In this document: one piece after another, positions 1-4,539 of the stretch
Numbering within the stretch: position 1 is the first letter of the stretch
Layout of the letters: every line of letters begins with the position of its first letter
Assembly (NCBI GenBank): GCA_013331265.1
Contig: DUGS01000180.1
Coordinates: 10,946 to 16,626, forward strand
Source: Methanosarcina sp.
Lineage (GTDB): Archaea > Halobacteriota > Methanosarcinia > Methanosarcinales > Methanosarcinaceae
Length of the DNA: 5,681 nucleotides
Direction: 5' to 3'
The notes under the pieces: model-generated
What the model saw: the letters and a program-made list of their open reading frames with translations, nothing else
Told to the model about the DNA's origin: nothing
Databases searched by the model: none
Made by a program: the position numbers and the translations under genes

Positions 1-237
1 ATACCTTTTTCTGCATAATATACCGCCCCAGAGGCCAGGAGTGTCCTTTTCAGATACCCGGACCATCCAGTCCCTGACCATATGAGGCCGCACCAGCCAT
101 ACAAAGGCTCTCATGCTGAAAGGCAGTATTTGATAAGCCAGGTCATCTTCAATTATGCGCTGGCCCTCAGGGAAATATTGCTCAATAGCAACCAGCGTTG
201 TAGGACCCGCTCCTGTTTTAGCTGCTGCTTTTGTCAT
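1..237 (-). CDS. SAM-dependent methyltransferase, LCMT-like family (N-terminal part, runs off left edge)
   Basis: This is a minus-strand open frame starting at ATG 237-235 and open to the window edge, giving 79 residues. An in-frame TAG at 247-249 makes this the most upstream ATG, and GAGAGG ends four bases before it as a good ribosome binding site. The visible protein begins MTKAAAKTGAGPTTLVAIEQ, continues with an acidic stretch (IIEDDLAYQILP, about residues 28-39), a hydrophobic MRAFVWLVRPHMVRDWM stretch and the segment PGLWGGILCRKRY (67-79). From memory of the family, this resembles the N-terminal cap of archaeal and bacterial class I methyltransferases related to leucine carboxyl methyltransferase (PF04072-like), where the CRKRY stretch precedes the Rossmann SAM-binding core. 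The core lies outside the window, so activity and substrate cannot be judged. The family call is from overall resemblance; a general methyltransferase is safe, the subfamily less so. Confidence 0.68.
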   Translation of the reverse strand, partial: MTKAAAKTGAGPTTLVAIEQYFPEGQRIIEDDLAYQILPFSMRAFVWLVRPHMVRDWMVRVSEKDTPGLWGGILCRKRY

Positions 238-297
238 ATTGCCTCTCTATTTATGTAGTGCGGAATATACGTTTAATTTTGTTGTCATGCAAATCTC

Positions 298-378
298 ATG
301 GAAAAAAATAAAACACATTTGAAATGCCCAGGATGCGGGAAGCGGGACTGGGCTGGGATACTCAGGATTAAAAAATGA
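298..378 (+). CDS. Possible 26-residue CPGC zinc-knuckle microprotein or gene remnant
   Basis: A short frame from ATG 298 to TGA 376-378 reads MEKNKTHLKCPGCGKRDW followed by AGILRIKK. It contains a single CxxC knuckle (CPGCGK, residues 10-15), as in one half of a zinc ribbon, with the flanking Lys and Trp typical of such knuckles. No second CxxC follows in any frame before 508, so a lone copy could bind zinc only as a dimer or with a partner. Alternatively it is the 5' remnant of a longer zinc-ribbon gene. There is no Shine-Dalgarno before the ATG, but an AT-rich TATA-like stretch (GAATATAC, about 263-270) lies roughly 30 bases upstream, which would fit a leaderless archaeal transcript. It is divergent from the methyltransferase gene. 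Length and lack of independent support keep the confidence low. Confidence 0.3.
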   Translation: MEKNKTHLKCPGCGKRDWAGILRIKK

Positions 379-397
379 ACTGAAGAAAACCAAACTG

Positions 398-407
398 TTT
401 AAATAAA
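398..407 (+). promoter_or_regulatory. Candidate TATA box for the PLDc_N-like membrane protein gene
   Basis: TTTAAATAAA fits an archaeal TATA element. Transcription would be expected to start about 25 bases downstream, near 428, leaving a leader of about 80 bases that would contain the CAG(T/A)T(T/C)AAAC repeats at 430-481. Other AT-rich stretches lie closer to the gene, so this assignment is tentative. Confidence 0.35.
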
Positions 408-429
408 TTGACCTGTATATTGATACGTT

Positions 430-481
430 CAGTTCAAACTATTTTCAGTTTAAACAAAGAACTCTAGAATCCAGATTAAAC
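430..481 (+). repeat. Three short direct repeats CAG(T/A)T(T/C)AAAC upstream of the PLDc_N-like gene
   Basis: Near-identical 10-mers lie at 430-439 (CAGTTCAAAC), 446-455 (CAGTTTAAAC) and 472-481 (CAGATTAAAC), spaced 16 and 26 bases apart. The second and third are each followed by a similar AAAGAACTC / AAAAACTCC tail. They lie between the candidate TATA box and the start codon at 509, so they could be binding sites for a regulator or simply AT-rich drift. Confidence 0.4.
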
Positions 482-508
482 AAAAACTCCTGGACAGGAA
501 ATGAGAAA

Positions 509-727
509 ATGATCGGTGTATCTTATATATTCTTAATATTTGGATTTATTCTTGTTCTTTCGCTTATCTTTTGGGTGTGGATACTTGCCGACTGCCTGCG
601 AAAAGAAACAGATGAAAGAAATACGCGCCTTATCTGGGTTATAGTTATTGTTTTTACATATATTGTAGGAGCATTTCTTTACTACTTTATCAGGAGACCT
701 AAAAGAGTCAAAGAACTTGGTATATAA
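509..727 (+). CDS. Small two-helix membrane protein with PLDc_N-type (phospholipase D-nuclease N-terminal) domain
   Basis: This gene encodes a 72-residue protein. The first hydrophobic segment is about residues 4-26 and ends in the motif WVWILADCLRKE. A charged loop of about 15 residues (ETDERNTR) follows, then a second segment at about 42-61 and a basic tail IRRPKRVKEL. The pattern of aromatic residues, D-C-L-R, a short polar loop, LIWV, then G-A-x-L-Y-Y and R-R-P matches the PLDc_N family (PF13396). That domain occurs alone in small membrane proteins or as the membrane anchor of cardiolipin synthase-like phospholipases. No catalytic HKD motif is present, so this is not an enzyme in itself, and its role is unknown. 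The start is the first in-frame ATG, preceded by ACAGGAAATGAG as a weak ribosome binding site. It has its own upstream region and converges on copB, so it is probably monocistronic. Confidence 0.8.
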   Translation: MIGVSYIFLIFGFILVLSLIFWVWILADCLRKETDERNTRLIWVIVIVFTYIVGAFLYYFIRRPKRVKELGI

Positions 728-730
728 GCG

Positions 731-794
731 GAAGGGATTCAGATTAATTCTGAAGGGATTCAAATTATATCCTGAAAGGGCTCGGGTGATTTAT
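731..794 (+). repeat. Degenerate tandem repeat of about 21 bp between convergent genes
   Basis: GAAGGGATTCA occurs at 731-741 and exactly again at 752-762. The units (731-751, 752-773) share an AT-rich second half. A third, more diverged unit begins GAAAGGG at 774, and GAAGGATG at 795 may be the start of a fourth. The array begins four bases after the PLDc_N-like stop codon. It falls in the 3' untranslated region of that gene and beyond the probable copB terminator. No function is evident. Confidence 0.55.
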
Positions 795-802
795 GAAGGA
801 TG

Positions 803-822
803 TTTAAAAGCCTGGACAGGCT
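803..822 (-). terminator. Probable copB transcription terminator (hairpin plus T-run)
   Basis: On the minus strand, about 23 bases after the copB stop codon, the sequence reads AGCCTGTCCAGGCTTTTAAA. It forms a GC-rich self-complementary stem (AGCCT/AGGCT around a GTCC loop) directly followed by a short T-run. This resembles an intrinsic terminator. Archaeal termination depends mainly on the oligo-T, which is only four bases here, so the strength is uncertain. Confidence 0.45.
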
Positions 823-844
823 GCGAAATATTCCAAACACCAAA

Positions 845-3094
845 TCACCCCATCTTTAAAGCTCTTGCATTTATAGCTACGATTATGGTACTCAAACTCA
901 TGAGAACTGCACCCATGGCAGGGCTCAGTAAAATGCCGTATCCATAGAGTACTCCTGCTGCAAGCGGAATTGCAAAAAGATTGTACCCGGTTGCCCACAG
1001 CAGGTTCTGGTACATTTTGGAGTACGTCCTTTTCGAAAGCTCAATAATGTACAGTACATCCCTCGGGTCGTTTTTAACCAGCACGATATCTGCTGTTTCG
1101 ATTGCAACATCCGTGCCTGCCCCGATAGCTATTCCAACATCAGCCTGGGCAAGGGCAGGAGCATCATTGACCCCGTCTCCGACCATTCCGGTAACGTACT
1201 GCTTCTGGACTTCCTGAACTTTTGCTGCTTTTTCGTGCGGGAGGACCTCTGCAAAGTAGTCGTCAAGATCCAGTTCCTGTGATACCCAGGCAGCAACAAA
1301 CCGGTTGTCTCCGGTAAGCATGAGGCATTTAATTCCCATCCCTTTGAGCTTTGAGATTGCTTCCCTTGATTCCTTCCTGATAATATCGGCAAGGGCAATA
1401 GCTCCGAGTACCCTCTCCCCTTCGAGCAAAAAAACAATGGTTTTCCCCTGCTCCTTAATCTGTTCAATCTTCTCGTTTTTCAGGTCGATTCTGGCTTCTT
1501 CAAGGTAACTGGGGCTTACTACAAAGTATTTCTTTCCTTCAATTATCCCTTCTATTCCTTTTCCGGGAATGGAACTAAACTTTTCGACCGGTAAAGGACC
1601 TATCCCCTGTTCCCTTGACCTCTCAAGAATCCCTCTTGCAATCGGGTGTTCCGAACTGGCTTCAAGAGAAGCTGCAAGGCTGAGGATCTTTTTGTCATTA
1701 ATTTTGTCGTTTGTTTTGTCATTAATTTTGTCGTTTGTTTTGTCGTTTGTTTTGTCGTTTGTTTTGTCGTTTGTTTTGTCGTTTGTTTTGTTATCATCGC
1801 CTGGGAGAGAAACTATATCCGTTACACCAAACCTGCCCTCGGTGAGAGTGCCTGTTTTATCAAAGATTACTGCCTCAAGGATGCGGGCTTTTTCAAACGC
1901 CTGCCTGTCCCGGATAAGGAGCCCGGATTTTGCGGCAATTGATGTTGAAACTGCGACTACGAGCGGGATTGCAAGCCCGAGGGCGTGCGGGCAGGTGATA
2001 ACCATTACTGTAACCGCTCTTTCAAGGGCAAAGACAATAGCCTGCCCGAAAAAGACCCAGAGGACAAAAGTTAGAGTCCCGACAGTCAGGGCTATGACCG
2101 TGAGATACAGTGCAGCCCTATTTGCCAGGTCCTGGGTTTTTGATTTGCTTTCCTGGGCAGCCCTGACAAGCTCGACGACCTGGTTGAGGTAGGTGTCCTT
2201 TCCTGTCTTTTTGACCTCAACGACAAAAGCTGCCTCCCCATTAATCGAACCCCCTATAACCTCATTTCCCGGATTCTTCGTTACAGGTTTTGACTCCCCG
2301 GTAAGCATGGATTCATTTACGCTGCTTGTCCCTTCTACAACATCCCCGTCAACAGGCACCTTTTCTCCGGGCTTGACCAGGACCTTATCCCCTATTTTCA
2401 GCTGGTCAACAGCCACGTCGACAGTTTCGCCATTTTTTCTCAGGTGGGCAACAGAGGGCATTATCTTAACCAGCTCTTCAAGTGCCCTTGAAGCCCCCAT
2501 CACAGAACGCATCTCAAGCCAGTGCCCGAGCAGCATAACATCGATAAGCGTCACTAATTCCCAGAAAAATACCTCCCCGTGAAGCCCGAAGACCACAGCA
2601 GAACTGTAAAAGTAAGCCACACTGATTGCGATGGCTATAAGGGTCATCATTCCAGGCGATTTCTCAGAAAGTTCCTGTTTTATCCCTTTAAGAAATGGAT
2701 AGCCACCGTAGAAATAAACGGCCGAAGAAAGCAAAAAGGTAATAAGATCCGCACCTGGAATAATAAGCTCAAAGTTAAAAAAGTCCTGAATCGTAGGTGA
2801 GAGCAGTAGAACAGGGAAGGTTAGTATAAAAGAAACGATAAATCTTCTTTTGAAATCTTCAAGCATATGGGTGTGATGGTTACCGTGGTCTTTTCCCCCG
2901 GACGGCGTATGCCCCTCGTGCTGTTCATGCTTCATCCCCTCATGCAGAGCAGGCTTATGCCTATCCTCTTCCTGAAACTCGTGGGAATTTACTGACATTT
3001 CCCTGCCGGATTTGTGTTTTTTATCGTGAGGAGAAGGCACATTTGCTTGAGTTTCAGAACTATCCGTACCCATTCCCTTTTCTTTAGCCTGCAT
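845..3094 (-). CDS. copB: Copper-translocating P-type ATPase, CopB type (P1B-3, CPH motif)
   Basis: This gene encodes a complete 749-residue heavy-metal ATPase that should couple ATP hydrolysis to copper efflux across the cell membrane. Residues 1-76 are soluble and carry 12 histidines, with no CxxC domain, as in CopB-type pumps. Four helices follow (about 84-99, 111-134, 150-169, 176-193). The actuator domain has TGES at 265-268. Two more helices come next, the second with the transport motif CPH at 368-370, the P1B-3 signature. Then come DKTGT (phosphorylated Asp412), the N-domain Ser-Glu-His-Pro (His483), PGKGIEG (510-516), TGDN (594-597) and GDGVND (639-644). The last two helices carry YN...AIPLAAG and MSLSTIIVAINA (732-743). 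In Archaeoglobus CopB this type favours Cu2+ over Cu+; selectivity here is inferred. The start is the first ATG after an in-frame stop 21 bases upstream, with AGGG nearby; Met8 is an alternative. The oddity is a repeat-encoded Asn/Asp/Lys/Thr insertion at 435-469. No copper chaperone or regulator gene is adjacent. Confidence 0.95.
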   Translation of the reverse strand: MQAKEKGMGTDSSETQANVPSPHDKKHKSGREMSVNSHEFQEEDRHKPALHEGMKHEQHEGHTPSGGKDHGNHHTHMLEDFKRRFIVSFILTFPVLLLSPTIQDFFNFELIIPGADLITFLLSSAVYFYGGYPFLKGIKQELSEKSPGMMTLIAIAISVAYFYSSAVVFGLHGEVFFWELVTLIDVMLLGHWLEMRSVMGASRALEELVKIMPSVAHLRKNGETVDVAVDQLKIGDKVLVKPGEKVPVDGDVVEGTSSVNESMLTGESKPVTKNPGNEVIGGSINGEAAFVVEVKKTGKDTYLNQVVELVRAAQESKSKTQDLANRAALYLTVIALTVGTLTFVLWVFFGQAIVFALERAVTVMVITCPHALGLAIPLVVAVSTSIAAKSGLLIRDRQAFEKARILEAVIFDKTGTLTEGRFGVTDIVSLPGDDNKTNDKTNDKTNDKTNDKTNDKINDKTNDKINDKKILSLAASLEASSEHPIARGILERSREQGIGPLPVEKFSSIPGKGIEGIIEGKKYFVVSPSYLEEARIDLKNEKIEQIKEQGKTIVFLLEGERVLGAIALADIIRKESREAISKLKGMGIKCLMLTGDNRFVAAWVSQELDLDDYFAEVLPHEKAAKVQEVQKQYVTGMVGDGVNDAPALAQADVGIAIGAGTDVAIETADIVLVKNDPRDVLYIIELSKRTYSKMYQNLLWATGYNLFAIPLAAGVLYGYGILLSPAMGAVLMSLSTIIVAINARALKMG
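1688..1792 (-). repeat. 12-bp tandem repeat inside copB encoding (Asn-Asp-Lys-Thr/Ile)n
   Basis: Eight consecutive 12-bp units (1688-1783) are preceded by a 9-bp truncated unit (1784-1792), all in frame. The coding-strand unit is AACGACAAAACA, reading Asn-Asp-Lys-Thr. The four units at 1736-1783 are identical. The next four alternate between AACGACAAAATT (NDKI) and AATGACAAAA plus CA or AG (NDKT, NDKK). This gives a 24-bp higher-order period and suggests two separate expansion steps. The array encodes residues 435-469, between the phosphorylation site and the His-Pro motif of the nucleotide-binding domain. It is a good candidate for strain-to-strain length variation by slippage, which would keep the frame. 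Confidence 0.95.
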
Positions 3095-3147
3095 ATCCCC
3101 AATACCCTGATTTTAATTTTATTTAAGATATTATATTTCCTCAATAT

Positions 3148-3155
3148 TATTTAAA
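3148..3155 (-). promoter_or_regulatory. Candidate copB TATA box
   Basis: On the minus strand this reads TTTAAATA, an archaeal-type TATA element 53 bases before the copB ATG at 3094. A start site about 25 bases downstream would give a leader of roughly 30 bases, including the AGGG ribosome binding site. A second AT-rich stretch at about 3128-3137 is a weaker alternative. TATTTAAA on the plus strand is nearly symmetric, so transcription in the opposite direction is also possible. Confidence 0.45.
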
Positions 3156-3197
3156 ATCGGGGAATCAAATGTTCTGAGTCGAAAAAGAAAGGAAAAC

Positions 3198-3262
3198 AGA
3201 GGATAGATTCAAGGCTTATCCTCTCTTTAGTAACGCACATATAGCAAAATCTACCTATCCTC
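3198..3262. promoter_or_regulatory. GAGGATA motif cluster upstream of the copB promoter (candidate operator)
   Basis: AGAGGATA at 3198-3205 and its exact complement TATCCTCT at 3217-3224 form a perfect 8-bp inverted repeat with an 11-base spacer. A further TATCCTC lies at 3256-3262. The cluster starts about 43 bases upstream of the candidate copB TATA box. As DNA it could bind a dimeric regulator; as RNA on the plus strand it could be a hairpin. Neither use is demonstrated. Confidence 0.4.
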
Positions 3263-3322
3263 CTCAATCCTTCAAAAAGATGTGTAAGATGGCCCCACCA
3301 AAATAAGTACAGTCAAAGTAAA

Positions 3323-3358
3323 GGAAATGCCGTAATTACATGCAACATTCCTTTTTTA
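3323..3358 (+). terminator. Terminator-like imperfect hairpin and T-run
   Basis: GGAA at 3323-3326 can pair with TTCC at 3348-3351, and TGC at 3328-3330 with GCA at 3342-3344. The small palindrome GTAATTAC sits in the loop. A run of six T follows at 3352-3357, then ATTTTATT. The stem is weak, but oligo-T alone can end archaeal transcription. No plus-strand protein gene lies upstream, so it would end either an unknown RNA or nothing. Confidence 0.3.
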
Positions 3359-3383
3359 TTTTATTATCATCATATCAAATTCA

Positions 3384-3408
3384 TTTCTGGGCTTAGTTTC
3401 TGGGCTTA
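3384..3408. repeat. 13-bp tandem duplication (TTTCTGGGCTTA twice)
   Basis: TTTCTGGGCTTA occurs at 3384-3395 and again at 3397-3408, separated by a single G. The second copy is followed by C. It is a simple two-copy duplication in non-coding DNA, with no visible role. Confidence 0.7.
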
Positions 3409-3556
3409 CGCACTCATATCTGCATAGGGAATTGAAAAAATGAAATGTTTGCTGAAAAATTGATTTTCCATAAAACCAATTAAATCAGCTGTAAGAAGAG
3501 AAGATAAATTAGTAAAAATTTACCATGTTATTCAGTCTAAATTAATGGAGATTCGT

Positions 3557-3609
3557 TATTACAGGGTTCATAATTACAGGGTTTATTGGTTCATAATACA
3601 GGGTTTATT
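3557..3609. repeat. 22-23-bp tandem repeat containing ACAGGGTTTATT, just 3' of the zinc-ribbon gene
   Basis: Two adjacent units, 3565-3587 and 3588-3609, each begin GGTTCATAAT and end ACAGGGTTTATT, differing by one inserted T. A partial copy of the second half (TTATTACAGGGTTCAT) precedes them at 3557-3571, and a diverged ACAGAGTTTA lies at 3626-3635, reaching into the zinc-ribbon stop codon. On the minus strand this is the 3' region of the zinc-ribbon gene. No coding potential is visible. Confidence 0.7.
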
Positions 3610-3632
3610 ATTTGATAGAATTTCTACAGAGT

Positions 3633-3869
3633 TTAAAAATTATGTATGCACCTGGTTTCTCTAATAACTTTACCAGTATTATCTTTTTCTAAGAATCTCA
3701 TGATTTCTTTATCATGGAAAATCATTGTCTTACAGTACGGACACGGCTCTGAGTTTTTGTACGTAATGGCACGCCTAAATGTTTCTGCATCTTCAAATTG
3801 AGCAATTTTTGAGCTGAACCATTTTCTACAGTTTGGACACCTAACTTCACATATTTTTGTTTCGCTCAT
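3633..3869 (-). CDS. Small zinc-ribbon protein of unknown function
   Basis: This gene encodes a 78-residue soluble protein with two CxxC knuckles, CPNC at residues 11-14 and CPYC at 43-46. About 28 residues separate them, the layout of a one-zinc ribbon. Further cysteines lie at 7 and 74. The first knuckle is followed by RKWFSSKIAQFEDAETF, and the second precedes a basic and acidic tail (residues 54-72). I recall similar short archaeal and bacterial hypothetical proteins with a KWF-S-x-I motif after the first CxxC, but none with a known role. Nucleic-acid or protein binding is plausible for a ribbon, but this is inference. The ATG at 3867-3869 is preceded by GATGGGA as ribosome binding site and, about 50 bases further up, by a strong TATA box. 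It appears to be transcribed alone. The inverted repeat immediately upstream of its TATA box suggests regulation. Confidence 0.78.
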   Translation of the reverse strand: MSETKICEVRCPNCRKWFSSKIAQFEDAETFRRAITYKNSEPCPYCKTMIFHDKEIMRFLEKDNTGKVIRETRCIHNF

Positions 3870-3919
3870 ATTCCCATCATCTTTATACTTAATTTCACAT
3901 TGTATGAAGTATTATCAAA

Positions 3920-3931
3920 CTTATATATAAA
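3920..3931 (-). promoter_or_regulatory. TATA box of the zinc-ribbon gene
   Basis: On the minus strand this reads TTTATATATAAG, a near-ideal archaeal TATA element, about 51 bases before the ATG at 3869. Transcription would start near 3900 and leave a leader of about 30 bases containing the GATGGGA ribosome binding site. Confidence 0.6.
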
Positions 3932-3936
3932 GTAAC

Positions 3937-3962
3937 ATGGCAAAAATTAGCCATATAATGGC
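3937..3962. promoter_or_regulatory. GCCAT-N3-ATGGC palindrome with a third half-site (candidate operator)
   Basis: GCCAT at 3950-3954 and ATGGC at 3958-3962 form a perfect inverted repeat with a three-base spacer. Another ATGGC at 3937-3941 makes a second inverted pair with the same GCCAT. The group begins five bases upstream of the zinc-ribbon TATA box as read on the minus strand, the usual place for an archaeal activator or a repressor that blocks TBP/TFB. Confidence 0.4.
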
Positions 3963-4041
3963 ACTAGAAGGATAGGTCTCCCCAATATGTTTTTTACAAA
4001 TTCACAAAATAAATAGCTTTGTATAATATAACCCAGCAATT

Positions 4042-4075
4042 AAAAAAGAAAAACTTCCATCGCTCAAAAAAGAAG
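4042..4075 (-). terminator. Oligo-T terminator region of the DUF2892 gene
   Basis: On the minus strand, about 30 bases after the stop codon, the sequence reads CTTCTTTTTTGAG and then AGTTTTTCTTTTTTAATTG, with T-runs at 4066-4071, 4049-4053 and 4042-4047. Repeated oligo-T tracts are the main intrinsic termination signal for archaeal RNA polymerase. No strong hairpin is present. Confidence 0.5.
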
Positions 4076-4104
4076 TAATAAGAATAAATTCTTTACATAT
4101 GACT

Positions 4105-4332
4105 TTATTTTTTCTTTGCAGTGTTAATTCCAAGAATAGCATAGGGAGTGCAGTGCCTCAGGATTGAGCTGTAGAGGCCCGTAAAAGCTATCAGCGCAAC
4201 AATCCAATTCCAGGGTGACCTTTTCACAAGTCCTGTTGCCAGCGCAAGAATTGAAAGTGTTCCGTATATGGTTCTAAACAGGAGATCAAAACCTCCTACG
4301 TTTTCTTCCAGAAACAATTTGTTAAGATTCAT
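4105..4332 (-). CDS. DUF2892 / YgaP-like two-helix membrane protein
   Basis: This gene encodes a 75-residue protein. A short N-terminal stretch ends in NVGGFDLLFRTIYG (residues 11-24). Two hydrophobic segments follow at about 20-35 and 42-58, and the protein ends HCTPYAILGINTAKKK. The layout of N-V-G-x-x-D near the start and C-x-P-Y-x-x-L-G-I-N-T with a lysine tail matches the DUF2892 family (PF11127), the membrane part of the rhodanese YgaP but commonly found alone. No rhodanese domain is attached here. The family function is not established; it is often seen near sulfur or redox genes. The neighbouring divergent ycaO also concerns sulfur (thioamide) chemistry, but the two genes being linked is only a guess. 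The ATG at 4330-4332 is preceded by AGGGGG ten bases upstream. Confidence 0.85.
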   Translation of the reverse strand: MNLNKLFLEENVGGFDLLFRTIYGTLSILALATGLVKRSPWNWIVALIAFTGLYSSILRHCTPYAILGINTAKKK

Positions 4333-4346
4333 TGGACAAAAACCCC

Positions 4347-4378
4347 CTTATAAACCCTCTTACATACTTATAGACCCT
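4347..4378 (-). promoter_or_regulatory. Duplicated TATA-like element upstream of the DUF2892 gene
   Basis: On the minus strand AGGGTTTATAAG (4347-4358) and AGGGTCTATAAG (4367-4378) are direct copies 20 bases apart with one mismatch. Each contains a TATA-like core. The farther one is at the better distance (about 35-46 bases from the ATG at 4332) for a promoter with a short leader. The nearer one overlaps the ribosome binding site region. Confidence 0.45.
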
Positions 4379-4390
4379 GCAATATATAGC

Positions 4391-4437
4391 GTTATTCTGT
4401 TTGTATTCCATGTATTTCCACTTGTTATTCTGTTTGT
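4391..4437. repeat. Perfect 14-bp direct repeat in the ycaO/DUF2892 divergent spacer
   Basis: GTTATTCTGTTTGT occurs at 4391-4404 and 4424-4437, with starts 33 bases apart, about three helical turns. Between them TGTATTCCA and TGTATTTCCA form a second small duplication (4402-4420). The block lies upstream of the TATA box for ycaO and beyond that for the DUF2892 gene, so it could serve either. Confidence 0.6.
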
Positions 4438-4505
4438 CAAGATAAGTTTTCTCACAACAGCTACGAAAACCCTCTGTGAAAAAATCCGAAATCCCGAAAA
4501 ATCAC

Positions 4506-4517
4506 AAAATATATAAC
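4506..4517 (+). promoter_or_regulatory. Candidate ycaO TATA box
   Basis: AAAATATATAAC is centred about 28 bases before the ycaO ATG at 4540. If it is used, the transcript would start at or just before the start codon, giving a leaderless or nearly leaderless message; this agrees with the poor ribosome binding site. A second TATA-like stretch, CAATATATAG at about 4380-4389, would instead give a leader of more than 100 bases containing the 14-bp repeats. Confidence 0.45.
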
Positions 4518-4539
4518 AAGAGATGAGTAGGTTTCTAAC

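Larger units (their letters stand above)
3095..3632. other. 538-bp gene-free spacer upstream of copB
   Basis: I see no credible coding frame on either strand here. The spacer is AT-rich and holds a likely copB TATA box near 3150, the GAGGATA motif cluster at 3198-3262, and a plus-strand imperfect hairpin followed by a T-run at 3323-3357. It also holds a 13-bp tandem duplication at 3384-3408 and a 22-23-bp tandem duplication at 3565-3609. Small A/T hairpins (GAAAA/TTTTC around 3454-3468, GTAAA/TTTAC at 3512-3523) are not distinctive. The spacer is unusually long for two minus-strand neighbours and could hold an unannotated RNA. Confidence 0.6.

Noticed and set aside
717..947. A 76-codon plus-strand frame across the 21-bp repeats into the copB 3' end
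   Set aside because: It overlaps both flanking genes, its seven-residue periodicity simply reflects the DNA repeat, and no ribosome binding site is seen.
1129..1467. A 112-codon minus-strand frame inside copB in another frame
   Set aside because: It overlaps the ATPase P-domain completely and looks like an ordinary out-of-frame shadow.
1688..1792. Frameshift or assembly disruption of copB at the repeat array
   Set aside because: The reading frame is maintained on both sides, with all ATPase motifs in order from the N terminus to the last helix.
1569..2192. A 207-codon open frame on the plus strand opposite copB, with LSFV repeats
   Set aside because: It is antisense to well-conserved ATPase motifs, and its repeats are the mirror of the NDKT array. 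It shows no domain or start signal of its own.
3557..3609. Possible CRISPR repeats
   Set aside because: The units are directly adjacent without unique spacers of constant length, and no cas gene is present.
3870..4104. A tRNA or other structured RNA in the spacer between the zinc-ribbon and DUF2892 genes
   Set aside because: No cloverleaf or GC-rich helix is visible. The sequence is AT-rich, with only promoter and T-run signals.
4268..4516. An 82-codon plus-strand frame spanning the DUF2892 start and the divergent spacer
   Set aside because: It begins antisense to DUF2892 and runs through TATA boxes and direct repeats. Its hydrophobic stretch comes from T-rich spacer DNA.
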